From positions 124,001-188,000 of the forward strand of contig JBQTJI010000019.1 of assembly GCA_052387255.1 (NCBI GenBank): DNA of 64,000 bases, in the 5' to 3' direction. The stretch is from JBBQXK01 sp052387255. GTDB taxonomy: Bacteria; Pseudomonadota; Alphaproteobacteria; Rhodobacterales; Rhodobacteraceae. A model generated the notes under the pieces. That model worked only from the letters and a program-made list of their open reading frames with translations, searched no databases and was not told where the DNA came from. A program made the position numbers and the translations under genes. Shown here piece by piece: positions 16,792 to 24,776 of this stretch; the stretch's first letter is position 1; each line of letters opens with the position of its first letter.

Positions 16792-17514
16792 TCAGCGCTG
16801 TTCCAGCGATTCCATGAACTTCGCCGCCGAAACGTGCGGATGGGCCGCGAAATAGTTGGCAACGCCGAATTCCTCCAGCGTCATGTCCATGTAGCGGGCG
16901 ATGATCGCATCGTAGTTCTTCGTCAGCGCATCGTTCTTGCCCCAGTCGCCGCGCACCATGGTCAGCCCGGTCGGGCGGCAATCCAGGTGGTCGACCTTCA
17001 GGTCGGGGCGATACTCGGCGATGATCGGCAGCAGCTTCCACACGTCGCCGGTCCAGGCCACTTTCGGCAGGGGGTCGCGGTTCGACATGCCCGACCGCTT
17101 GGGCGAAGTGTCGTGCATGAAGATCATGCCGTCCTTGGCCATGAACCGCTCGGCATTCATCAGGTCGCGCAGCAGGAACTCGAACTTGTGCATGCCGTCC
17201 AGAAAGGCGATGTCGAACCGGGGGTTCACGCCCTTCATCACGTCCGACGCAAAGGCGGCATCGCTGGTGTCCTGGATCAAGAGCAGGATCGGCTTGGTCC
17301 CCTGCGGCGGTGCCTCAAGCTGAAAGAAAGGGTCGATCGCCACGGTCGAACAGGACACGAAGTTCAGGCTGCGGCCCTTGTTGGTGCCGATCTCGAGGTA
17401 CCATTTCGGCTTGGCACGCTCGTGCAGGTCCTTGAAGAATTCGCGGTAGTCCTGGCCACGGGCGCGGACATAGGCCCCTTCGTGGCGCGGGTTCGGGGCA
17501 GCTTCGTCTTGCAT
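16792..17514 (-). CDS. Class I SAM-dependent methyltransferase
   Basis: A 240-aa protein with a Rossmann-type methyltransferase core: motif I region WYLEIGTNKGRSLNFV, an acidic strand VAIDPFF, FDIAFLDGMHKFEFLLRD (motif with the catalytic-loop Asp and His), and GMIFMHDTSPKRS. The pattern fits the Methyltransf_24 / cephalosporin-hydroxylase-like group that often modifies sugars or glycolipids. Substrate unknown. It starts 53 bp after sdhA on the same strand, so it is probably transcribed from the sdhC promoter. Confidence 0.8.
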   Translation of the reverse strand: MQDEAAPNPRHEGAYVRARGQDYREFFKDLHERAKPKWYLEIGTNKGRSLNFVSCSTVAIDPFFQLEAPPQGTKPILLLIQDTSDAAFASDVMKGVNPRFDIAFLDGMHKFEFLLRDLMNAERFMAKDGMIFMHDTSPKRSGMSNRDPLPKVAWTGDVWKLLPIIAEYRPDLKVDHLDCRPTGLTMVRGDWGKNDALTKNYDAIIARYMDMTLEEFGVANYFAAHPHVSAAKFMESLEQR

Positions 17515-17566
17515 TCCGGTTTCCTTTCACTGTCGTGTCTTGGCCGCGTCGGTCCGGGGTCCAGCT

Positions 17567-19372
17567 TCAGTAGACCCGTGCCTTCGGCGCGATCTTGGTC
17601 AGGTCGATACCACCCTCGGCCACGCTTGTCAGCGGTTCCAGATGCACCGGGCGGTTGCCCAGCGTCACAGCCGCGCCATCAACCCAGGCCAGCGAATGCA
17701 CGCGCCAGTTGACGTCGTCGCGCTTGGGGTAATCCTCGTGCGCATGGGCACCCCGGCTTTCCTTGCGGGCTTCGGCGGCGACGATGGTGGCCAGGGCGTT
17801 CGGCATCAGGTTGGTCAGTTCCAGCGTTTCCATCAGGTCGCTGTTCCAGACCAGGCTGCGGTCGGTCACGCGGATGTCGTCCAGCTGTGCGGCGATGCCG
17901 GCCATCTTGCCGCATCCCTCGGCCAGCGTCTTGTCGGTGCGGAACACGGCGGCGTCGGCCTGCATGGTCTTCTGCATCGACAGCCGGATGTCGGCGGTGG
18001 GGATCGCCCCGTCCGCATGGCGCAGCGCATCGAGGCGCGCCAGGGCGCGGTCCACCTGCGCGCGGTCCACGGGGGCGGCGGGGGTTTCAGGGTCCACCAC
18101 CTTGCCCGCCCGGATCGCTGCCGCGCGACCGAACACCACCAGGTCGATCAGGCTGTTCGACCCCAGCCGGTTCGCGCCATGCACACTTGCACAGCCCGCC
18201 TCGCCCACGGCCATCAGACCGGGGAACACGGCGTCGGGCGCGTCGGGCGAAGGCGTCAGCACCTCGCCCCAGTAGTTCGTGGGGATGCCGCCCATGTTGT
18301 AGTGCACCGTCGGCAGCACCGGGATCGGTTCTTTGGTCACGTCCACCCCGGCAAAGATGCGCGCGCTTTCGCTGATGCCCGGCAGACGCAGTTCCAGCGC
18401 CTCGCGCGGCAGGTGGTTCAGGTTCAGGTGGATGTGGTCGGACTCGGGTCCGACACCCCGCCCTTCGCGGATCTCGACGGTCATGCAGCGGCTGACCACG
18501 TCGCGGCTGGCCAGGTCCTTGTAGGTGGGGGCATAGCGTTCCATGAACCGCTCGCCGTTCGCATTGGTCAGATATCCGCCCTCGCCCCGCGCGCCCTCGG
18601 TGATCAGGCACCCGCTGCCGTAGATGCCGGTCGGATGGAACTGCACGAACTCCATGTCCTGCAAGGGCAGTCCGGCGCGCGCCGCCATCCCACCGCCGTC
18701 GCCGGTGCATGTATGGGCAGAAGTGGCGCTGAAATAGGCGCGGCCGTAACCGCCGGTCGCCAGCACCGTCATCTTGGCGTTGAACACGTGGATCGTGCCA
18801 TCGTCCAGCTTCCAGCACACCACGCCGGTACAGCGCCCGCCCGAGATGATCAGGTCCAGCGCGAAGTATTCGATATAGAACTCGGCGTTGTGCTTGAGCG
18901 ATTGGCCGTACAGCGTGTGCAGGATCGCGTGACCGGTGCGGTCGGCGGCGGCGCAGGTGCGCTGCACGGGGGGGCCTTCGCCGAACTGGGTGGTATGGCC
19001 GCCGAAGGGGCGCTGATAGATGCGGCCATCCTCGGTGCGGCTGAAGGGCACGCCGTAATGTTCCAGCTCGTACACCGCCTTTGGGGCCTCGCGCGCCAGA
19101 TATTCCATCGCGTCGGTGTCGCCCAGCCAGTCCGACCCCTTGACGGTGTCGTACATGTGCCACTGCCCGTTGTCGGGCCCCATGTTCGCCAGGCTGGCCG
19201 CGATGCCGCCCTGGGCCGCCACGGTATGGCTGCGGGTCGGGAACACCTTGGTCACGCAGGCGGTGCGCAGGCCCTGTTCGGCCATCCCCAGCGTGGCGCG
19301 CAGGCCGGCCCCGCCGGCCCCCACCACGACCACGTCATAGTCGTGCACTTCATACGGATAGGCCGTCATCAA
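17567..19372 (-). CDS. sdhA: Succinate dehydrogenase flavoprotein subunit
   Basis: The catalytic subunit of complex II (succinate to fumarate, electrons to ubiquinone), 601 aa. FAD-binding GAGGAGLRATLGMAEQG is at the N-terminus, the covalent flavin His is in TRSHTVAAQGG, and substrate-site elements HPTGIYGSGCLITEGARGE and HGANRLGSNSL are present. Full length. It follows sdhD by 7 bp. Unlike the compact operons of many relatives, sdhB does not follow directly; six or seven other genes intervene. Confidence 0.98.
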   Translation of the reverse strand: MMTAYPYEVHDYDVVVVGAGGAGLRATLGMAEQGLRTACVTKVFPTRSHTVAAQGGIAASLANMGPDNGQWHMYDTVKGSDWLGDTDAMEYLAREAPKAVYELEHYGVPFSRTEDGRIYQRPFGGHTTQFGEGPPVQRTCAAADRTGHAILHTLYGQSLKHNAEFYIEYFALDLIISGGRCTGVVCWKLDDGTIHVFNAKMTVLATGGYGRAYFSATSAHTCTGDGGGMAARAGLPLQDMEFVQFHPTGIYGSGCLITEGARGEGGYLTNANGERFMERYAPTYKDLASRDVVSRCMTVEIREGRGVGPESDHIHLNLNHLPREALELRLPGISESARIFAGVDVTKEPIPVLPTVHYNMGGIPTNYWGEVLTPSPDAPDAVFPGLMAVGEAGCASVHGANRLGSNSLIDLVVFGRAAAIRAGKVVDPETPAAPVDRAQVDRALARLDALRHADGAIPTADIRLSMQKTMQADAAVFRTDKTLAEGCGKMAGIAAQLDDIRVTDRSLVWNSDLMETLELTNLMPNALATIVAAEARKESRGAHAHEDYPKRDDVNWRVHSLAWVDGAAVTLGNRPVHLEPLTSVAEGGIDLTKIAPKARVY

Positions 19373-19379
19373 CGTCTCC

Positions 19380-19751
19380 TCACAGCGCGATCCGGGCCAA
19401 GGCGAACAGCCCCGTCGCGGCCACCGCCCAGGACAGTGACACCGCCCCGATGATCAGCGCCTTGCGCATGGTCCCGTGGGCATAGTCCTCGATCATCATG
19501 GTGGCCCCCATGGCGAAGTGCCGCATGCCGACGACCAGCACGAGGCCGGTCAGGATCGCCGGAAAGGGCCGGGCGAACGTGTCCAGCACCTCGGCCCGCG
19601 TGCCGCCCAGGGCGCTGCCGAAGATCCAGACCCAGACCGGCACCATCAGGGCCAGGGCGACGGACGACACCTGCATCGCCCAATGGTGTTCGGTGCCGCT
19701 GCCAGCGGCCCCCCGTCCCACGGCGCGCTTGCGGTCGGTCAGATAACGCAT
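19380..19751 (-). CDS. sdhD: Succinate dehydrogenase hydrophobic membrane anchor subunit
   Basis: A 123-aa inner-membrane protein with three hydrophobic helices that anchors SdhAB and helps form the quinone/haem site (GMRHFAMGATMMIEDYAHG carries the conserved His and DYxHG pattern). The ATG at 19751 lies 9 bp after the sdhC stop. Confidence 0.95.
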   Translation of the reverse strand: MRYLTDRKRAVGRGAAGSGTEHHWAMQVSSVALALMVPVWVWIFGSALGGTRAEVLDTFARPFPAILTGLVLVVGMRHFAMGATMMIEDYAHGTMRKALIIGAVSLSWAVAATGLFALARIAL

Positions 19752-19760
19752 GTCCGCCCC

Positions 19761-20144
19761 CTAGACGATGAACAGGGTCACGATGGTCAGCACCACCGAA
19801 CCCCCGATGCAGCCCCAGCCCAGCCTTTCGGCGGTGGGGATGTCCAGCCCGCGCCCCGCGTCGAAATACAGGTGCCGCAGGCCCGCAAGGTAGTGGTACC
19901 AGACCGCCCACAGGCTGCCGGTGAAGACAAGATCGCCGAACCACGACGTCGCCACGGCGTCGGCCATGGCAAAGGAACGCTCGCCCGTCGCCGCCGCCAA
20001 GAGCCACCACACCGCCAGCATGATGCCGACGATCAGGGCATTGCCGGTGATGCGCGTCAGGATCGAGGTGATCGACGTCAGTTGCGGGCGGTAGATCTGC
20101 AGATGCGGGGACAGCGGCCGTTCCACCCGCTTTGCCTCTGACAT
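19761..20144 (-). CDS. sdhC: Succinate dehydrogenase cytochrome b556 subunit
   Basis: A 127-aa integral membrane subunit with three transmembrane helices. The family N-terminus ERPLSPHLQIYRPQLTSITS and the haem-ligand His region YHYLAGLRHLYFD are present. First gene of the sdh operon. Its upstream region holds two GTGATCAC octamers at 20297-20325, about 155-180 bp before the start codon. Confidence 0.96.
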   Translation of the reverse strand: MSEAKRVERPLSPHLQIYRPQLTSITSILTRITGNALIVGIMLAVWWLLAAATGERSFAMADAVATSWFGDLVFTGSLWAVWYHYLAGLRHLYFDAGRGLDIPTAERLGWGCIGGSVVLTIVTLFIV

Positions 20145-20296
20145 CGTCCTGTCCTCCGTCCGTCGCTGTTCCTGGCCCCTGGCCGGGAACGTCGCTGCAG
20201 CCCTTGTCTCCTAGATAGCCGATTATTCGGGCAAGTCACGAGGCCACAAGCTGCGTTTGCACAGGGCGGCCTTCGCAGGTGCAGAAAATCCGCGTT

Positions 20297-20325
20297 GTGA
20301 TCACGATTTTTCCGCGTGTGATCAC
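20297..20325. promoter_or_regulatory. Paired GTGATCAC octamers upstream of sdhC
   Basis: GTGATCAC occurs at 20297-20304 and again at 20318-20325. Each is a perfect palindrome, and the centres are 21 bp apart, two helical turns. The same pair with identical spacing lies upstream of sucC (28178-28206). That two TCA-cycle promoters share it points to a dimer-of-dimers regulator. I cannot name the regulator. Confidence 0.65.
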
Positions 20326-20338
20326 CGTTCCGCGCGAC

Positions 20339-21067
20339 TCACCGGTCGGCAGCACGCAGCCGCGCGAGTTCGCCCGCGTACTCGGTGCAGATCACGATGC
20401 GGCGGGCGCGGGGGTCGTAGAAGGCATTCGCCTCACCGCAGCGCTCGACCGTCACGTCCACCGGCACGGGCAATCCGTATTCGCGGTTCAGGTTGCGCAC
20501 CTGTCCGGCCACCGTCGCCGTCAGCGCATCGCGGTCCGGCGGCACCACCAGCCGAAGGCCCGGCCCGTGATCCTGCGGCGGCATGCCGTCCAGCCAGCGG
20601 TCCCAGTCGTCGGCGGCGGCCTGATACTCTTCGGGGCAACTTTCGCGCCGCTCGTCCGGCAGGCCCAGTTCGTCGGCCAGGTCCTCGCGCGCGCCGGTGT
20701 CCGCCCCGTAGAACAGGCAGACCAGATCACCATAGCGCACCAGGTCGCGGGCATGGGCATCGCCATAGGTCCAGCGCTGATCGGGCCCCTGCGCATCGTA
20801 CAGGGCGTATGCGGTCGCGACATGCCGGACCGCGTCCTGTGCCGCCCCCTCGTCGTGGAAACGGTCGATCAGCAGCACCGACAGGGCATCCGCGGCATCC
20901 TCTTCGCTGCCCGCCACCTCGACGCCGCGCAGGGACAGCAGGGCATGGCCGACCTCGTGGTAGAACGTGACCACGATGTTCGCCGTGACGAAGCCATCAA
21001 CATTGTCCGGCTCGGCCCGCAGCGGGGTGACCCCCAGCATCGCGGCAAGGGCAAGGGCGCGGCGCAT
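20339..21067 (-). CDS. DUF4344-type putative secreted metallopeptidase
   Basis: A 242-aa protein with a signal peptide (MRRALALAAMLGVTPLRA) and the zinc-peptidase motif HEVGHALLSL near residue 37, matching the DUF4344 family. Further conserved parts are WTYGDAHARDL, the CLFYGAD stretch and a C-terminal half with Cys residues (RRESCPEEY, VERCGEANAFYDP, IVICTEYAGEL) that may pair in the periplasm. Substrate unknown. It is followed 194 bp later by sdhC in the same direction. The GTGATCAC pair in that gap suggests that sdhC has its own promoter. Confidence 0.8.
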   Translation of the reverse strand: MRRALALAAMLGVTPLRAEPDNVDGFVTANIVVTFYHEVGHALLSLRGVEVAGSEEDAADALSVLLIDRFHDEGAAQDAVRHVATAYALYDAQGPDQRWTYGDAHARDLVRYGDLVCLFYGADTGAREDLADELGLPDERRESCPEEYQAAADDWDRWLDGMPPQDHGPGLRLVVPPDRDALTATVAGQVRNLNREYGLPVPVDVTVERCGEANAFYDPRARRIVICTEYAGELARLRAADR

Positions 21068-21073
21068 CGACCC

Positions 21074-21277
21074 TCAGTGATCGCTCAGCCGGGTCTCGGG
21101 CGTGTAGGTGCCGGGCGTGTCCTTCACCACCGCCTGCCCGCAGCGCATCACGCCGCGCGCCGCATCATGGGCATAGGTCGGTTCGCCATGCAGGTGCCAG
21201 CCGTTGTTCAGGGCCGCCGTCACCTTGTGGCAGAACGCCTGCGTGTCGTCGTCCGACAGGAACCGGTAGAGTTTCAT
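21074..21277 (-). CDS. DUF1737 small protein
   Basis: A 67-aa protein starting MKLYRFLSDDDTQAFCHKVT with the DUF1737 pattern NNGWHLHGEPTYAHD. Members are small proteins with no established role. The ATG at 21277 was chosen because the family N-terminus starts there; an upstream ATG at 21307 would add ten residues overlapping the nnrU-like gene. It lies between an NnrU-like gene and the DUF4344 gene with 4-6 bp spacing, so the three are likely one transcript. Confidence 0.8.
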   Translation of the reverse strand: MKLYRFLSDDDTQAFCHKVTAALNNGWHLHGEPTYAHDAARGVMRCGQAVVKDTPGTYTPETRLSDH

Positions 21278-21281
21278 CGCA

Positions 21282-21830
21282 TCAGCCCCCGAAAGGATTG
21301 TAGCCAAGCCAGGTGTGGATCAGGCCGACCGCACCCATGACAACCACCGCGCCCACCGCTGCGCCGATCTCTTTCCCCACCGGCGCGGGCGGCGGCGGGG
21401 CAGGGCGCGGCTCGGCCCGGTTGATCGTGATCACCGTCACGACCGCCCAGGCCAGCAACCCGCCGAACAGCACGACCGAGGCCAGATCGCCGTTCACCAG
21501 CAGGTGCGCGACCGCCCAGGTCTTGAACGCGGTCAGTTGCGGATGGCGGATCACCCCGGTGATCCGCGTCTTCATGCCCGATGCCGCATACAGATAGAAC
21601 GCCACCAGCATCAGGACATTGTTCAAATGCCGAAGGAAGGTCGGCGGTTCCCACAGCGGCACAAAGCCTGCCCCGCGATAGCCGAACACCATCAGCACTA
21701 CGCCGGCCACCAGCACCACGGCCACCACAGCCTTGCCCGGCTCGCCCAGGGCCAGCCGGGGGCCGGGGGCCAGACGCTTGAACAGATGCGCCGCCCACCA
21801 CAGGGCCAGGCCCAGCACCAGCAGGATCAT
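21282..21830 (-). CDS. NnrU-family integral membrane protein
   Basis: A 182-aa inner-membrane protein of the NnrU family. It has about five hydrophobic segments and the conserved AHLFKRLAPGPR and RHPQLTAFKTWAVAHLLVNGD patterns. NnrU was named from nitrite/nitric-oxide reductase clusters, but many members are encoded away from denitrification genes, as here. The family also resembles isoprenylcysteine-methyltransferase-like membrane proteins. ATG 21830 is the first gene of a small operon with the DUF1737 and DUF4344 genes. Confidence 0.85.
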   Translation of the reverse strand: MILLVLGLALWWAAHLFKRLAPGPRLALGEPGKAVVAVVLVAGVVLMVFGYRGAGFVPLWEPPTFLRHLNNVLMLVAFYLYAASGMKTRITGVIRHPQLTAFKTWAVAHLLVNGDLASVVLFGGLLAWAVVTVITINRAEPRPAPPPPAPVGKEIGAAVGAVVVMGAVGLIHTWLGYNPFGG

Positions 21831-21904
21831 GCGGTCGCTCCCTCGTGGCTGCAGCAGGCGCAACCGGATCGGCCCGGAATCGCCCGATGCGCGGAACCTA
21901 CACC

Positions 21905-21921
21905 GGATTGCCGCGCAATCC
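21905..21921. promoter_or_regulatory. Inverted repeat GGATTGC-N3-GCAATCC in a divergent gap
   Basis: A perfect 7-bp inverted repeat with a 3-bp spacer in the 259-bp region between the NnrU-like gene and the secreted protein at 22090. A location about 75 bp before the NnrU start suits an operator. No regulator is implicated. Confidence 0.35.
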
Positions 21922-22089
21922 AGTGCGAACGTCACCTGCCCCCATCGACGCCCTGTCCGGTGCTGCGGGAAGATATTCAACCCGCGTGCGTTGTCTGGGA
22001 GCAAGGATCGCGCGTCACATTAAGCTTCTTTTCGCACCTCGCGCGCAGCCTTTCACAGCACAGAAACCCATGCCCGAAAGGCCGTCGCC

Positions 22090-22404
22090 ATGACCAAGGA
22101 ACTCATCGCCCTGTCGCTCGGCTTTGCCGGGCTGCTCTTCCTGACCCATCCCGCACAGGCCCAGGCCCAGGCCCAGTGCGGCCCCCGCGCCGCCGTGGTC
22201 AAGACGCTGGCCGAGAAATATGCCGAAACGCGGCGGTCCATCGGCATCAGCGCCAACAACATGGTGATGGAGGTCTATGCCGCCGACGCCGGCACCTGGA
22301 CCATCACCGTCACCACGCCGCAGGGCATGACCTGCCTCGTCGCCAGCGGCCAGGGCTTCGAGGCGGTGGTCGAGGAACTGCCGGCAAAGGGGGAACCGGC
22401 CTGA
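22090..22404 (+). CDS. Small secreted protein of unknown function
   Basis: A 104-aa protein with a signal peptide ending at AQAQAQ (residues about 1-28) and a short mature domain containing CGPRAAVVKTLAEKYAETRR and AGTWTITVTTPQGMTCLVASG. The two Cys probably form a disulfide. This layout is common in alphaproteobacteria without an assigned function. The nearest gene downstream on the same strand is the rhodanese-like gene, 54 bp away. Confidence 0.75.
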   Translation: MTKELIALSLGFAGLLFLTHPAQAQAQAQCGPRAAVVKTLAEKYAETRRSIGISANNMVMEVYAADAGTWTITVTTPQGMTCLVASGQGFEAVVEELPAKGEPA

Positions 22405-22458
22405 CCACTCGCCCGGATGTGACTTGCGGGTTCCCGCTGCAGGGGCTTTGCTGCCGCC

Positions 22459-22914
22459 ATGACCATGCAATCAGGCAAGCCGGGCCGAAGGGGCCTTCTG
22501 GTGCTGGGGGCCGGTGCCGGGATCGCCGCGCTGGCCGGATCGTTCGTGCTGCCGCGCGGATACGGCGGCGAAACGCTGGACCCCCCTGCGGCGCACCGCG
22601 CGGCCCTGGCCCGGACCATCACCCTTGTCGACATCCGCCGCCCGGACGAATGGGCACAGACCGGCATTGGCGAAGGCGCGCATCCCCTGGACATGCGGCG
22701 ACAGGACTTCGACGAGGCCCTTGCCCGCCTTGTCGGGAATGACCGCGCCGCACCCGTCGCCCTTATCTGTGCGCGGGGCGTGCGGTCGGCGCGGCTTGCG
22801 TCGCGGCTGACGCGGGCGGGCCATGCCCGCATCATCGACATTCCTGAAGGGATGCTCGGCTCGGGCAACGGTCCGGGCTGGATCGCGCGCGGGTTGCCGG
22901 TCAGGCCGGGCTGA
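22459..22914 (+). CDS. Exported rhodanese-like sulfurtransferase
   Basis: A 151-aa protein with a hydrophobic, possibly Tat-type N-terminus (GRRGLLVLGAGAGIAALAG) and a single rhodanese domain: TLVDIRRPDEWAQTG, then the active-site loop LICARGVRSARLASRL, with the catalytic Cys followed by Arg. Predicted periplasmic sulfur transfer or sulfur-oxyanion handling. It converges with a TSUP (TauE/SafE) exporter gene with a 14-bp overlap of the 3' ends; a shared sulfur theme is possible but unproven. Confidence 0.82.
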   Translation: MTMQSGKPGRRGLLVLGAGAGIAALAGSFVLPRGYGGETLDPPAAHRAALARTITLVDIRRPDEWAQTGIGEGAHPLDMRRQDFDEALARLVGNDRAAPVALICARGVRSARLASRLTRAGHARIIDIPEGMLGSGNGPGWIARGLPVRPG

Positions 22915-23644
22915 GCCCCTCCCACACCAGCTTGACCGAGATGGCCAGCAGCGCCAAGGTGACCAGCCGGAAGAACAGCCGCTCCGGCAGCACCCGCACC
23001 AGCCGCACGCCCGCGAACACCGCCAGTGCGGCAGGCACCGCCAGCCAGACGGCGACCGACAGGCTGGCGGGCGAAATCTGGCCGAGGAACCAGTAGGGCA
23101 CCAGCTTGATCGCGTTCACATAGGCAAAGGCGATGGTCGCGGTGCCCGCAAAGGCCGTCTTGGACAGCCCCAGCGGCTGGACGTACACCTGATAGGGCGG
23201 ACCCCCGGCATGGCTGACGAAACTGGTGAACCCGGTGATCGTGCCCCAGAACAGCCCGGGTGCCACCCTGGCCTCTTTCGGGGCCGGGGTCAGGTTCCGC
23301 CGCAGCAGCGTGACACCTGCAAAGGCCATCCCGATCACGCCGACCAGCAGCGTCACCCAGTGTTCGGGCACCATGCTGGCCGTGGCCCAGCCGAGGCCCA
23401 CGCCCACCGTCATCCCCGCCGCCATGATGGCGATGACCCGCGCGTTCCAGTCGTGGCGATAGGCCCAGAGGCCAAAGGCATCGGACACCACATAGATCGG
23501 CAGCAGCAGCCCCGCCGCCGCGACGGGCGAGATCATCAGCGACAGGATCGGCACCGACAGCATGCCGACCATGGGCATCCCGCCCTTGCCCATGCCGACG
23601 CAGATCGCCGCCGCCACGGCCGCTGCCCAGAACGCCCAGTCCAT
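22901..23644 (-). CDS. TauE/SafE (TSUP) family anion exporter
   Basis: A 247-aa inner-membrane protein with about eight hydrophobic segments and the family features VGMGKGGMPMVGMLSVPIL near the N-terminus and GTITGFTSFVSHAGGPPYQVY in the middle. TSUP members export sulfite, sulfoacetate or related anions; the substrate here is unknown. ATG 23644 has AGGGGAG eight bases upstream; an upstream in-frame start would add 17 residues without membrane character. Confidence 0.85.
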   Translation of the reverse strand: MDWAFWAAAVAAAICVGMGKGGMPMVGMLSVPILSLMISPVAAAGLLLPIYVVSDAFGLWAYRHDWNARVIAIMAAGMTVGVGLGWATASMVPEHWVTLLVGVIGMAFAGVTLLRRNLTPAPKEARVAPGLFWGTITGFTSFVSHAGGPPYQVYVQPLGLSKTAFAGTATIAFAYVNAIKLVPYWFLGQISPASLSVAVWLAVPAALAVFAGVRLVRVLPERLFFRLVTLALLAISVKLVWEGLSPA

Positions 23645-23784
23645 GAACGGCTCCCCTTTGGCGCACCTGCCTAGCGCACGGCGCGGCGAAGGCAAGGACC
23701 GCCGGTTGCCGCAGCGCAGAAACCTTGCAAGGCCGCGCGAAGCACCTTAGGCAAAGGCGCATCCACAACCTTCGGAGATGCCCC

Positions 23785-24747
23785 ATGGCCAGACCCAAGA
23801 TAGCCCTGATCGGTGCCGGTCAGATCGGCGGAACCCTTGCCCACCTGGCCGCACAGAAGGAACTGGGCGACATCGTGATGTTCGACGTGGTCGATGGCGT
23901 GCCCCAGGGCAAGGCGCTGGACATCGCCGAATCCGGCCCGGTGGGCAAGTTCGACGCCGTGATGAAGGGCAGCAGCGACTATGCCGACATCGCCGGTGCG
24001 CAGGTCTGCATCGTCACCGCAGGCGTCGCCCGCAAGCCGGGGATGAGCCGCGACGACCTTCTGGGCATCAACCTCAAGGTGATGAAATCGGTGGGCGAGG
24101 GGATCAGGGCGCACGCGCCCGACGCATTCGTCATCTGCATCACCAACCCGCTGGATGCCATGGTCTGGGCGCTGCGCGAGTTTTCGGGCCTGCCGCACCA
24201 CCGCGTGATCGGCATGGCGGGGGTGCTGGACAGCGCCCGGTTCCGCCATTTCCTGAGCCTCGAATTCGGCGTGTCGATGCGCGACGTGACGGCCTTTGTG
24301 CTGGGCGGGCACGGCGACACGATGGTGCCACTGGTGCGCTATTCGACCGTCGCGGGCATCCCCTTGCCCGATCTGGTGACGATGGGCTGGACCACGCAGG
24401 AACGGCTTGACGGCATCGTCCAGCGCACCCGCGACGGCGGGGCGGAAATCGTGGCGCTCTTGAAGACCGGCAGTGCCTTCTACGCCCCGGCCGCCAGTGC
24501 CATCGAGATGGCCGAAAGCTTCCTCAAGGACCAGAAGCGCCTGCTGCCCTGTGCGGCCTATGCCAAGGGCCAGTTCGGGCTGGACGGGTTGTATGTGGGC
24601 GTGCCGGTGATCCTGGGGGCGGGCGGTGTCGAGCGGATCGTCGACATCACGCTGAACGAGGCCGAACAGGCGATGTTCGACAAGTCCACCGATGCCGTGC
24701 GCGGCCTGCTGGCGGCCTGCAAGGCCATCGACCCGTCGCTGGCCTGA
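23785..24747 (+). CDS. mdh: Malate dehydrogenase
   Basis: NAD-dependent L-malate to oxaloacetate enzyme of the TCA cycle, 320 aa, cytosolic. The Rossmann motif GAGQIGGTLAHLA is at residues 10-22, ITNPLDAMVWALRE follows, the substrate-binding Arg is in VARKPGMSRDDLL, and the catalytic His is in LGGHGDTMVPL. It is full length with GGAG before ATG 23785. In relatives it heads the mdh-sucCD-sucAB gene run; here an RTX gene and a methyltransferase separate it from sucC. A strong hairpin follows its stop. Confidence 0.97.
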   Translation: MARPKIALIGAGQIGGTLAHLAAQKELGDIVMFDVVDGVPQGKALDIAESGPVGKFDAVMKGSSDYADIAGAQVCIVTAGVARKPGMSRDDLLGINLKVMKSVGEGIRAHAPDAFVICITNPLDAMVWALREFSGLPHHRVIGMAGVLDSARFRHFLSLEFGVSMRDVTAFVLGGHGDTMVPLVRYSTVAGIPLPDLVTMGWTTQERLDGIVQRTRDGGAEIVALLKTGSAFYAPAASAIEMAESFLKDQKRLLPCAAYAKGQFGLDGLYVGVPVILGAGGVERIVDITLNEAEQAMFDKSTDAVRGLLAACKAIDPSLA

Positions 24748-24752
24748 GCGGG

Positions 24753-24776
24753 CGGGGGGATTTCTCCCCCCGTTTC
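24753..24776. terminator. Bidirectional terminator between mdh and the RTX gene
   Basis: An 8-bp GC-rich stem (24753-24760 with 24765-24772), loop TTTC, followed by TTTC on the plus strand. It lies between convergent stops and can serve both genes. Confidence 0.7.
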
